Shown piece after piece: positions 1-7,081 of a stretch of 15,396 nt of DNA. The first letter of the stretch is position 1, and each line of letters starts with the position of its first letter. The stretch lies in NCBI GenBank assembly GCA_046496815.1, contig JAWOGN010000349.1, positions 1 through 15,396 of the forward strand, given 5' to 3'. The notes beneath the pieces were generated by a model. The model was given only the letters and a program-made list of their open reading frames with translations, did not search any database and was not told where the DNA came from. This DNA comes from JAWOGN01 sp046496815 (GTDB lineage Bacteria; Desulfobacterota; DSM-4660; Desulfatiglandales; Desulfatiglandaceae). Made by a program: the position numbers and the translations under genes.

Positions 1-291
1 ACACACCCTCGGCTCCGGAGAAAGTTTCCCAAGTTCCGCAAAAAGAACCTCGAGTGCTTCCCCTTTGTTTCCCGGACCCATGGGGGGCAGTCCGAAGGGT
101 GTATTCCCGGACGGTCTAAGCACAATCATCAGGCATCCTTTCCATTCCAGCCAGACAGGATAGTTTCGATGTCGCCAGATAAAGAGGTTGGTAAAGCAAA
201 GTTCGGAAGTTTCCGGAGGGTCCTGATGTAAAACGCGATCAAATATCTCCTTGTGCGCAATATCTATTTCTCTAAAGTCATCCGATGCCAT
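1..291 (-). CDS. DUF2156 (phosphatidylglycerol lysyltransferase C-terminal-like) protein, 5' part only
   Basis: The frame is open from an ATG at 289-291 leftward to the window edge, giving the first 97 residues. The segment with PPETSELCFTNLFIWR at about residues 24-39 resembles the N-terminal part of DUF2156 proteins, which are GNAT-like folds related to the aminoacyl-transferase domain of lysyl-phosphatidylglycerol synthases. Family members are usually near 290-300 residues, so about two thirds is missing. A purine-rich AAAAAAGGAA lies about 9 bases before the ATG and supports this start. The gene diverges from carB across a repeat-rich spacer. The substrate of this family is generally not established, and nothing here decides it. 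Confidence 0.8.
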   Translation of the reverse strand, partial: MASDDFREIDIAHKEIFDRVLHQDPPETSELCFTNLFIWRHRNYPVWLEWKGCLMIVLRPSGNTPFGLPPMGPGNKGEALEVLFAELGKLSPEPRVC

Positions 292-312
292 GGCTTACAC
301 GTTCCTTTTTTC

Positions 313-559
313 GTAACCGTTCACGGGTTCAAAGGTTCAGGGGTTCAAGGTTCAATTCTCGTCCAGGGAGTGCATTTGGGTTACGTATTTATGAGAAAAG
401 CGTCGGCTTTGTCAGGCCAAATCCAAAATCTGGAACTAAATTGGCAATTACTTGGGAAAATGAGCATTTTTAACGACGATTTCAAGTCCTCAATCCTCTC
501 TTTGTCCTTAACCCTGAATCCCGATTTCATCGGGAAGCCCTGAACCTGTGAACGCTTAC
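313..559. repeat. GGTTCA-rich spacer element with 19-bp inverted ends
   Basis: The arms GTAACCGTTCACGGGTTCA (313-331) and TGAACCTGTGAACGCTTAC (541-559) are inverted copies matching at 17 of 19 positions. Inside the left end, NGTTCA units recur at 318, 326, 334, 342 and 349, a tandem repeat of period 8,8,8,7. Near the right end CCCGAT-TTC-ATCGGG (520-534) forms a perfect short hairpin next to two CCCTGAA units. No believable gene lies in 292-605. Open frames on both strands cross it but run through the repeats. It could be a dispersed non-autonomous element or an intergenic repeat cluster. The promoter of carB must lie in or beside it, but I see no convincing -35/-10 pair. Confidence 0.55.
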
Positions 560-561
560 CT

Positions 562-591
562 AAATTGATACCAAAAATCCAAATTGATACC
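562..591 (+). repeat. Direct repeat AAATTGATACC upstream of carB
   Basis: The 11-base unit AAATTGATACC occurs at 562-572 and again at 581-591, with starts 19 bases apart (close to two helical turns). It lies just outside the inverted-end element and directly before the carB ribosome binding site. It could be a regulator binding site or a small duplication; the sequence does not tell which. Confidence 0.45.
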
Positions 592-605
592 GGGAGAGCG
601 TTGCT

Positions 606-3600
606 ATGCCCAAACGTGAAGACATTAAGAAAGTGATGATTATCGGTTCCGGGCCTATCGTCATTGGTCAAGCCTGCGAATTCGATTATTCAGGGACCCA
701 GGCTTGCAAAGCATTGCGGAAGCTCGGATATGAGATTGTGCTGGTCAATTCGAACCCGGCTACGATCATGACCGATCCCGAGACGGCGGACGTCACCTAC
801 ATTGAACCCCTGAATTTACAGACGATGGCGGAGATTATCGAGAAGGAACGGCCGGATGCCATCCTTCCGAATCTGGGGGGGCAATCCGGTCTCAACCTAT
901 CGTCGGAGTTGGCTCGAACCGGCGTGCTCGAAAAGTTTGGCGTAAAAGTGATTGGGGTGCAGGTCGATGCCATCGAGCGCGGGGAGGACCGAATTGTCTT
1001 TAAGGAAACCATGCGCCGCCTCGGCATCGAAATGCCGAACAGCCGGCCGGCCTTCAGCGTTGCGGAGGCCGAGAGGATTGCGGAAGATCTGAGTTATCCG
1101 GTGGTGATTCGACCTGCATACACCATGGGGGGGACCGGAGGGGGGTTGGTCTATAATGTGGAAGAGCTGAGAACCATTGCCGGTCGCGGCCTGGCGGCGA
1201 GCCTCGTCGGTCAGATATTGGTGGAAGAATCGGTGCTCGGGTGGGAGGAATTGGAGCTGGAAGTGGTGCGCGATGCCAAGAATCAACGCATCACGGTCTG
1301 TTTTATCGAGAATGTTGACGCCATGGGAATTCACACCGGCGATTCTTACTGCACCGCCCCCATGCTCACCATTGATCCCGCACTCCAACAGCGCCTTCAG
1401 AAGTATTCCTATGACATCGTTGAGGCGATAGAGGTAATCGGCGGCACGAACATCCAATTCGCCCATGATCCCCAGACAGGTCGGGTGGTGGTGATCGAGA
1501 TTAATCCCAGGACATCGAGGTCATCCGCCCTTGCCTCCAAGGCGACCGGTTTTCCGATTGCCCTTATTTCTGCAATGTTGGCGGGGGGTCTGACCTTGGA
1601 CGAGATCCCTTACTGGCGCGAGGGCACCCTGGATAAATACACCCCCTGGGGTGATTACGTCGTGGTCAAGTTCGCACGTTGGGGGTTTGAAAAATTTGAA
1701 GGTTCGGAAGACAAGCTGGGCACTCAGATGCGGGCTGTGGGCGAAGTCATGAGTATCGGCAAGACGTATAAAGAGGCATTTCAAAAGGCAATCCGTTCCC
1801 TGGAAATCGGCCGGTATGGATTGGGTTTTGCCAAAGATTTTCACAAACGACCCCTTGATGATCTTTTGGATCTCTTGGCCGAGCCATCCAGCGAGCGGCA
1901 GTTCATTATGTATGAAGCACTGCGAAAAGGCGCGAACATCGAGACCCTCTATGAGAAGACCTATATCAAACCGTGGTTCATTGAGCAGATGAAAGAGCTG
2001 GTGGAGCTGGAGGAAGAAATCCTTCGATCCACGGGGGCGGAAATACCGGATGCGCTCCTGGAGCGGGCGAAGAAGGACGGTTTTTCCGACCGTTACTTGG
2101 CCCAGCTACTGGGCCGCGCTGAATCAAAAATACGGGAAAAGCGAATTTCCTTGGGTATCGTGGAGGGGTGGGAGCCCGTGCCTGTGAGCGGTGTGCAAGA
2201 CGCAGCCTATTATTTCTCCACCTACAATGCTCCCGATCAGGTGAAATCCAGTGAAAGGCGGAAGATCATGGTCCTGGGCGGCGGACCCAATCGGATCGGA
2301 CAAGGCATTGAGTTCGACTACTGTTGTGTTCATGCCGCGTTCGCACTTCGGGATGAAGGGTTTGAATCCATTATGGTCAACTGCAACCCGGAGACCGTTT
2401 CCACGGATTACGACACGTCCAATAAACTGTATTTTGAGCCGCTCACGGTCGAGGATGTCCTGAGCATTTACGAGAAGGAAAAGCCGGAGGGTGTGATCGT
2501 TCAATTTGGTGGTCAAACGCCGCTAAACATCGCGAATGAGCTGGCCGAGGCGGGCGTTAAAATCATCGGGACATCCCCGGATACCATCGATCTGGCCGAG
2601 GACAGGGACCGCTTCCGTCGGATGATGCGCGAATTAGGAATTCCTCAGCCCGAATCCGGGATGGCCAGTACCTTGCCGGAAGCGCTGGAGATTGCGACCC
2701 AGATCGGCTACCCGCTCATGGTAAGGCCCTCCTATGTGCTGGGAGGCCGCGCCATGGAAGTGATCCATGACGAAGAGATGCTCAAACACTACGTGGCTGC
2801 CGCCGTCGATGTGAGCCCGGCGCGTCCGATCTTGATTGACAAATTTTTGGAAAATGCCATTGAGGTGGAGGCCGATGCGATCGCCGACGGCACGGATGCT
2901 TTTGTGCCCGCGGTAATGGAGCATATCGAACTGGCCGGGGTTCACTCCGGTGATTCAGCCTGCGTAATCCCCCCCATGAGTATACCCGCCAAACACTTGG
3001 CCACCATCTTCGAATACAACAGAAAAATTGCCGTTGAGTTGAAAGTCGTCGGCCTGATGAACATCCAATACGCCATCGCAAATGATACCGTGTTCATTCT
3101 TGAGGCAAATCCCCGCGCATCCCGGACGGTTCCGCTTGTTTCAAAGGTTTGCAATATTTCCATGGCGCGCATTGCCACGCAGCTCATGTTGGGTAAAAAG
3201 CTGTCCGATCTGGAGATAAAGCCAAAATCAATCCCTCATTTCGGAGTCAAAGAGGCGGTGTTCCCCTTTAATATGTTCCCGGAGGTGGATCCGATATTGG
3301 GTCCTGAAATGCGTTCCACGGGAGAGGTCTTGGGAATGGCGGACTCCTTCGGCCTTGCGTACTTCAAGGCTCAGGAGGCTGCCCAGCAAGCGTTGCCTTC
3401 CGAAGGCACCGTACTCATCACGGTATCTGAGGGGGATCGGCCGGCCGTGCTTGAAGTGGCGCGTCAGTTCCACAAACTGGGTATGAAAATAAGAGCCACA
3501 GACGGCACGCACAAGTTCTTGGCCGGGCAAGGCATCGAGTCTGAACAGGTATTGAAAATGCACGAGGGCCGCCCGAACATTGTGGATGGAATCAAGAATA

Positions 3601-3806
3601 AGGAAATTCAGCTGGTCATCAATACGCCCAGCGGTAAGCTAAGTAAACATGATGATTCTTATATTCGAAAGGCGGCAATCAAATATAAGGTCCCCTACAT
3701 CACGACGCTCACTGCAGCCCTTGCAGCGGCCCGGGGTATTGCGAGGAATCGTATGGGGCACGGGAGTGTAAAAGCGCTGCAGCGCTATCATGCCGATATA
3801 AAATAA
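606..3806 (+). CDS. carB: Carbamoyl-phosphate synthase large subunit
   Basis: Makes carbamoyl phosphate from bicarbonate, two ATP and ammonia delivered by the CarA glutaminase subunit, feeding pyrimidine and arginine synthesis in the cytoplasm. The 1066 residues match the usual length (about 1070). Visible layout: first ATP-grasp half starting with IIGSGPIVIGQACEFDYSG at 12-30; a linker/oligomerisation segment near 400-550; the second ATP-grasp half starting with LGGGPNRIGQGIEFDY near 554; and a C-terminal MGS-like allosteric domain from about 937, containing ATDGTHKFL. The duplicated metal/ATP site motifs EINPRTSRSSALASKATG and EANPRASRTVPLVSKV are both intact. The ATG follows a GGGAGAG Shine-Dalgarno-like run. 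carA is not in the window. An intrinsic terminator lies just downstream, so the next gene is probably a separate transcript. Confidence 0.98.
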   Translation: MPKREDIKKVMIIGSGPIVIGQACEFDYSGTQACKALRKLGYEIVLVNSNPATIMTDPETADVTYIEPLNLQTMAEIIEKERPDAILPNLGGQSGLNLSSELARTGVLEKFGVKVIGVQVDAIERGEDRIVFKETMRRLGIEMPNSRPAFSVAEAERIAEDLSYPVVIRPAYTMGGTGGGLVYNVEELRTIAGRGLAASLVGQILVEESVLGWEELELEVVRDAKNQRITVCFIENVDAMGIHTGDSYCTAPMLTIDPALQQRLQKYSYDIVEAIEVIGGTNIQFAHDPQTGRVVVIEINPRTSRSSALASKATGFPIALISAMLAGGLTLDEIPYWREGTLDKYTPWGDYVVVKFARWGFEKFEGSEDKLGTQMRAVGEVMSIGKTYKEAFQKAIRSLEIGRYGLGFAKDFHKRPLDDLLDLLAEPSSERQFIMYEALRKGANIETLYEKTYIKPWFIEQMKELVELEEEILRSTGAEIPDALLERAKKDGFSDRYLAQLLGRAESKIREKRISLGIVEGWEPVPVSGVQDAAYYFSTYNAPDQVKSSERRKIMVLGGGPNRIGQGIEFDYCCVHAAFALRDEGFESIMVNCNPETVSTDYDTSNKLYFEPLTVEDVLSIYEKEKPEGVIVQFGGQTPLNIANELAEAGVKIIGTSPDTIDLAEDRDRFRRMMRELGIPQPESGMASTLPEALEIATQIGYPLMVRPSYVLGGRAMEVIHDEEMLKHYVAAAVDVSPARPILIDKFLENAIEVEADAIADGTDAFVPAVMEHIELAGVHSGDSACVIPPMSIPAKHLATIFEYNRKIAVELKVVGLMNIQYAIANDTVFILEANPRASRTVPLVSKVCNISMARIATQLMLGKKLSDLEIKPKSIPHFGVKEAVFPFNMFPEVDPILGPEMRSTGEVLGMADSFGLAYFKAQEAAQQALPSEGTVLITVSEGDRPAVLEVARQFHKLGMKIRATDGTHKFLAGQGIESEQVLKMHEGRPNIVDGIKNKEIQLVINTPSGKLSKHDDSYIRKAAIKYKVPYITTLTAALAAARGIARNRMGHGSVKALQRYHADIK

Positions 3807-3826
3807 CGAGATCCCGGTTTATCTCG
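3807..3826 (+). other. Hairpin immediately after the carB stop
   Basis: CGAGAT (3807-3812) pairs with ATCTCG (3821-3826) across an 8-base loop, starting at the first base after the stop codon. It has no T run of its own and may help protect the 3' end or assist the terminator 10 bases further on. Confidence 0.4.
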
Positions 3827-3835
3827 ATAATCCGT

Positions 3836-3865
3836 ATGACCGACGAGTTTAGGGGGTCATTTTTT
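3836..3865 (+). terminator. Intrinsic terminator of carB
   Basis: ATGACC (3836-3841) pairs with GGTCAT (3855-3860) across a 13-base loop. The stem is followed by a T run (3860-3865). It lies 30 bases after the carB stop codon and reads in the carB direction. Confidence 0.6.
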
Positions 3866-4012
3866 CAGCGCATGATACAGGAGCATCCGGTTTGATTTGC
3901 AATTCAGACGATAACATTTGACTGTTTCAAGATCTCGCCGGCCCCCCTATCGATACCCAGGGGGAGGGGAAGGGATTCTAATCCGGCATACAAAGGACCA
4001 AGGGCGACTCCC

Positions 4013-4019
4013 AAGGAGG
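4013..4019 (+). promoter_or_regulatory. Shine-Dalgarno AAGGAGG deciding the GTG start
   Basis: A full AAGGAGG sits 8 bases before GTG 4028 but only 2 bases before the in-frame ATG 4022. The spacing favours GTG, which places Asp exactly at the position of the usual catalytic cysteine. Confidence 0.7.
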
Positions 4020-4027
4020 GAATGCAG

Positions 4028-5506
4028 GTGGACGGAATTGTTGGGGTCTATGGATTGAATGATAAGGAACTGGTGAACAAAACGTTTTTGGCCACAGGCG
4101 CCTGCCAGCATCGCGGCAAGGCGAGCACCGGCTTTGCCATCGGAAACGGAAAAGGGATCTACGTCTACAAAGGACTGGGGAGAATTGCGGAGGTTATCGA
4201 CTATAATATCATACGGATTTTTCAGGATTTGGAGCCTGTGGCCGCGATCGGAAATATCGGGTACACCAAGAGAAAGGTCGCGGAAAAGATAAACGCGGAA
4301 CCCATTGAGATCCACCCGAGAAAAGACTCCACGTTTAAACTCGCGTTAACCATGGACGGTTACCTAATCAAAGCGGATGATCTCATTGCTGAACTCGATC
4401 CGGATTACGATTTGCAGACCGATAATAAAACAGAAGTGATCGGTGCGTTGCTCCATCGATATATCGCTCAGGCAGGTATCGAATTCGAAGCCGGCGAAAG
4501 GCTGGTTAAGAAACTGCAAGGGCGTGCGACGTTTGCGATCGCCGCCTTGGTTTATGACGGCAGAGAAACATGTTTAATTGTCCTCAGTGATGAAAAAGCC
4601 TTCGAGCCGCTTTGTTACGCCACCATTGACGGAGCCTTTGTCGCCAGTTCCGAGTCCTGTTCCCACCGACGACTGGATGGAATCACTGAAAAGGAATATG
4701 ACGGCGCAGAGATGACAATATGCTCATCGGGAGGGTGTGAAACGAGAAGGTTGCGGGAAACACCCATGATGCCGGATATATTTCAGGGTGTTTACTACGG
4801 AAATGTGGCTTCCCTATTTCGGGGAAAAGAGATCTTCCAATTGAGAAAAGAGCTGGGATTGGAACTGGTTGATCACTACAAGACTTCCAGGGCGGATATT
4901 GTCATTCCCAATCCGGAATCCGGGTGGGGCGTTACGGTGGGACTCGCAGAGGGCCTGGGAAAGAACTTATTTCCCGCGCTGATTAAGCTGCCACAGGCAG
5001 TTCGAACATTTCAGGAGGGTGAACGACAAACAAGATCCAAAGAGGTCGGACTCAAATTTGGCGGGGTGGATTCCCTACTAAGCGGAAAGAATGTGGCGAT
5101 GGGCGATGACAGCGTTGTGCGGGGCAGTGTCAGCCAGGGCGGCTCTGTTTGGGTGACCTACAACGCAGGGGCCAGATACATCGAGTTCTGGATATCCTAC
5201 GGCCCGATGTTTTTCCCGTCTTTCAAGGAATGGTACCGCGGCAGAGAGTGCTTGGAGGAATTGGCGGTGCAGCGGGCCTTTCGAGGTGCCAACCCCTACG
5301 ATAAAACACTTGATGAAATCAACGCTGCCGTCGCAAAACTGATAGGTGTCGATGCGGTCAAGTACAATCTCAAAGAAAGAATTGAGAAAGTTGCCGGAAA
5401 AGGCTCCTTCCAGGCATTGGATGGGAGTTATCCCATCGATCTGCGATTCTGGCCGGATTGGCTTAAAAAAGAATATGATGAATTCAATCGGTATCGAAAT
5501 TTTTAG
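4028..5506 (+). CDS. PurF-like phosphoribosyltransferase with a degenerate class II glutaminase domain
   Basis: Homologous over its length to amidophosphoribosyltransferase (PurF), which makes phosphoribosylamine from PRPP and glutamine. I start it at the GTG at 4028 because AAGGAGG (4013-4019) lies 8 bases before it; the ATG at 4022 is only 2 bases away. That gives 492 residues beginning MDGIVGVYG, where class II glutaminases have M-Cys-G-I-x-G, so the nucleophile is Asp2. Other glutaminase residues also differ: the GHVRYAT segment is GNIGYTK (75-81), the NG pair is DG (110-111), and the Asp before TEV is Lys134. QHRG (27-30) is kept. The phosphoribosyltransferase half looks sound: VIPNPESG at 292-299, RTF at 326-328 and the PRPP loop GDDSVVRG at 359-366. 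The extended C-terminus after about 395 does not look like standard PurF. It may use free ammonia, act in another PRPP reaction, or be regulatory. The genuine purF is presumably elsewhere. Confidence 0.85.
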   Translation: MDGIVGVYGLNDKELVNKTFLATGACQHRGKASTGFAIGNGKGIYVYKGLGRIAEVIDYNIIRIFQDLEPVAAIGNIGYTKRKVAEKINAEPIEIHPRKDSTFKLALTMDGYLIKADDLIAELDPDYDLQTDNKTEVIGALLHRYIAQAGIEFEAGERLVKKLQGRATFAIAALVYDGRETCLIVLSDEKAFEPLCYATIDGAFVASSESCSHRRLDGITEKEYDGAEMTICSSGGCETRRLRETPMMPDIFQGVYYGNVASLFRGKEIFQLRKELGLELVDHYKTSRADIVIPNPESGWGVTVGLAEGLGKNLFPALIKLPQAVRTFQEGERQTRSKEVGLKFGGVDSLLSGKNVAMGDDSVVRGSVSQGGSVWVTYNAGARYIEFWISYGPMFFPSFKEWYRGRECLEELAVQRAFRGANPYDKTLDEINAAVAKLIGVDAVKYNLKERIEKVAGKGSFQALDGSYPIDLRFWPDWLKKEYDEFNRYRNF

Positions 5507-5556
5507 GGAAACCCAGGTTGAGTGGTTCCGATGACTCAGAAAGTCGGGAACTCTGG

Positions 5557-5576
5557 ATTCCGGCCTTCGCCGGAAT
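5557..5576. repeat. REP-like hairpin (GGAATGAC-type intergenic repeat)
   Basis: ATTCCGGC (5557-5564) and GCCGGAAT (5569-5576) form a perfect 8-bp stem with loop CTTC, preceded by CTCTGG and followed by GACG. This matches the common CTGGATTCCxGCxTTCGCxGGAATGACG type of dispersed repeat seen in many proteobacterial genomes. Read on the minus strand it encodes the familiar spurious peptide FRRRPESR. It lies about 50 bases after the PurF-like stop and may act as a 3' stabiliser or weak terminator. Confidence 0.65.
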
Positions 5577-5686
5577 GACGCATAAAGCCCAACGGCCCCC
5601 AACCCACCATTTCAAAGCGCTAAATTCATACGAGAAAATCAAAATTCAATGGATCCCCGAGGAACGTGCCGCCAAGGCAGCCATGT

Positions 5687-5707
5687 AAAAAAACGCACGG
5701 GCGTGCG
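5687..5707 (-). terminator. Intrinsic terminator for the leftward MBL/DRR gene pair
   Basis: On the minus strand CGCACG and CGTGCG (5694-5699 with 5702-5707) form a GC-rich stem, followed directly by seven T (5687-5693). It lies 25 bases beyond the stop codon of the 111-residue gene. The rest of the 5507-5732 spacer shows only the REP-like hairpin. Confidence 0.75.
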
Positions 5708-5732
5708 CGGTAACAGCAGAAAAAGCCTGCGC

Positions 5733-6068
5733 TTATTTGCGTTTGTGTGAGCCGGTCAAGGAATGGGTATCATTTCTTTTGGAGACGGATCTGCGATCCG
5801 ACGTGTTTCTCCGATCCCTCCCGCCTCTGCGGTCTAAGACCTCCCTTCGGTCTCCGGAGTTTCTTTTTTCCAGGTACGGTTTGAAAAGGATCCCAGGGTA
5901 TTTCTTCGCCTCGGAATTTGCGAACTCACCTGCCTGTTCGAGACTGGAGAACTCTCGTACCAATGTGCCCTGGAACTTGTAAACCCTCAATTTGACTTTG
6001 AGTTCTTGTTCGGTTTTTCTTCTTAAAATTGATAGCAACGGCTTTTTTTTCATCAGGTATTTCGACAC
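5733..6068 (-). CDS. Small basic protein with tandem DRRxxx repeats, function unknown
   Basis: 111 residues from a GTG at 6066-6068; an ATG five codons further in is also possible. The Shine-Dalgarno before the GTG (AAGAAG) is weak, but the start lies only 23 bases after the MBL-fold gene stop, so the two are probably cotranscribed. The N-terminal 65 residues are lysine-rich and contain a plausible small domain with an amphipathic SSLEQAGEFANSEAKKY helix. The C-terminal third carries DRR at 73-75, 79-81, 85-87 and 91-93, four exact hexad repeats, ending in a basic tail. Similar DRR-rich tails occur in many uncharacterised small proteins of Desulfobacterota. I do not recognise a specific family. 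An intrinsic terminator follows. Confidence 0.65.
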   Translation of the reverse strand: MSKYLMKKKPLLSILRRKTEQELKVKLRVYKFQGTLVREFSSLEQAGEFANSEAKKYPGILFKPYLEKRNSGDRREVLDRRGGRDRRNTSDRRSVSKRNDTHSLTGSHKRK

Positions 6069-6091
6069 TTCTTTTTACGATTTTACATGGA

Positions 6092-6817
6092 TCAGGTCAG
6101 ATAGGGCTCCCATTGTTTGGCGGTCTTTAAAATATAGCCGGGCGGAAGTTTTTTCACAACCCGGTTGTGCCCCGGCAAGAGAATGTCCACCTCCAGTTCG
6201 GCGAGCGTCATAAGGGCATCCCGAAGTTGAGAGCCGTTCGCTCTATGGAGATCATAGCGCCCAATGGCGGAATCCGCATAAATCACGTCTCCGGGGATGA
6301 GTATCTTCGCAGATCGATGATAAAGCGCAATCCCTCCCGGCGAATGACCCGGGATGTGGATCACTTCCCAGATCATCCCTCCCAGTTCCAAGGTCTCACC
6401 GCCCTCGAGCATTCGATCCACCTTAAAAATGAAGGCATCCGGTTTGATCCCGTACTGAGCCCGGCACATGTTCTTGAACATATCCATCCCGTAGACGGTT
6501 CTGTCATCCCCTTGCTGCAGGGGTTCTCCCTCTTCTCTGTGAACCCAGAGTTCTGCGTGCGGCATTTCCTCCAGGATTTCCCGAAGACAGCCGATGTGAT
6601 CCAGGTGTGTATGGGTCAGGATGACCCTTTTTATATCTGAAAGTTCTAAACCCGCGTTCTTGATGGATTCGATTTTGTAACTTCCCTTGCCCATTAAGCC
6701 GGCATCCACGATTGACAGGTCCTTGGAGGAAGGTTCCCCAATTACGTAAACGTGGGAATCCGGGATAAATTCATCTTGGCCTTGAACATGAATTACACCA
6801 TCCGTGATCTGTTTCAT
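6092..6817 (-). CDS. MBL-fold metallo-hydrolase
   Basis: A 241-residue metallo-beta-lactamase-fold hydrolase of the glyoxalase II-like type. Metal ligands are visible in order: THTHLDH at 68-74 (H69, H71, D73, H74), H158 in IPGHSPGG, D177 in IPGDVIY, and H217 in LPGHN. This is the full dinuclear metal site, so it is probably active. It has no signal peptide, hence is cytoplasmic. The substrate cannot be told: hydroxyacylglutathione, acyl-thioester or other esters are possible for such stand-alone members. AAGGAG lies 6 bases before the ATG. A sigma70-like promoter with a palindrome over the -10 box lies just upstream, so this gene probably starts its own transcript with the DRR-repeat gene behind it. 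Confidence 0.9.
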   Translation of the reverse strand: MKQITDGVIHVQGQDEFIPDSHVYVIGEPSSKDLSIVDAGLMGKGSYKIESIKNAGLELSDIKRVILTHTHLDHIGCLREILEEMPHAELWVHREEGEPLQQGDDRTVYGMDMFKNMCRAQYGIKPDAFIFKVDRMLEGGETLELGGMIWEVIHIPGHSPGGIALYHRSAKILIPGDVIYADSAIGRYDLHRANGSQLRDALMTLAELEVDILLPGHNRVVKKLPPGYILKTAKQWEPYLT

Positions 6818-6838
6818 CCATTACTCCTTGGGTAAGAT

Positions 6839-6873
6839 GAGCCCACCATAGCCTATGGAGCTCTGAGATTCAA
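6839..6873 (-). promoter_or_regulatory. Putative promoter and operator-like palindrome of the MBL-fold gene
   Basis: On the minus strand TTGAAT (6868-6873) and TATGGT (6845-6850) are separated by 17 bases, each matching the sigma70 consensus at 4 of 6 positions. The -10 box lies inside a palindrome, CCATAG-C-CTATGG (6846-6858), flanked by GAGC/GCTC (6839-6842 and 6860-6863). A repressor site is possible. The leader would be only about 20 bases. Confidence 0.4.
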
Positions 6874-6878
6874 GGCTT

Positions 6879-7081
6879 TTAGAACAGCGAGGATTCATTC
6901 GGACTGAGGTTGAGACGTCTCGGCCCCGGTCGGAAGTGGGATCGCCCTTGAGGAATTGGCGCTGCCGCAGCCCCGATCTCGTTTCGCCTGCAAACGATGG
7001 CGGGGGGCGGCCTGAGACTTGTGCGAGGACGCAGATTCATCCTCACAAGTTTAAGAAGGGGGCATTTTAAGATCATCGATC
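6879..7081. other. Structured GC-rich spacer with several short hairpins
   Basis: The stretch between the GNAT stop and the MBL promoter contains several inverted repeats: GAGACGTCTC (6912-6921), TCGTTT/AAACGA (6979-6984 with 6992-6997), a GCTG/CAGC stem near 6963-6972, and the larger hairpin at 7017-7050. GCGAGGA plus GATTCAT occurs near both ends (6887 and 7023). A 68-codon minus-strand frame with a TTG start crosses it but looks non-coding. It could be a dispersed repeat or a structured RNA. Confidence 0.4.
7017..7050 (-). terminator. Hairpin downstream of the GNAT gene
   Basis: ACTTGT (7017-7022) pairs with ACAAGT (7045-7050), and GAGGA (7025-7029) with TCCTC (7040-7044), an 11-bp stem with a 2-base bulge and 10-base loop. 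It starts about 30 bases beyond the GNAT stop codon. No T run follows on the minus strand, so it is either a 3' protective hairpin or a weak terminator. Confidence 0.4.

Noticed and set aside
326..360. tRNA T-arm-like GGTTCAATTC words
   Set aside because: They belong to a tandem GTTCA repeat; there is no acceptor stem, anticodon arm or CCA end around them.
253..671. Two opposing 96-codon frames across the carB upstream spacer
   Set aside because: Both run through the GGTTCA repeats and inverted ends, one into the carB coding region and the other over the start of the DUF2156 gene; neither has a ribosome site or recognisable domain.
897..1466. 189-codon leftward frame inside carB
   Set aside because: A shadow of a highly conserved coding sequence with no start signal or recognisable motif.
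5078..5602. 174-codon leftward frame over the PurF-like 3' end
   Set aside because: Its N-terminus is the REP-like repeat (FRRRPESR peptide) and the rest is antisense to the PurF-like gene.
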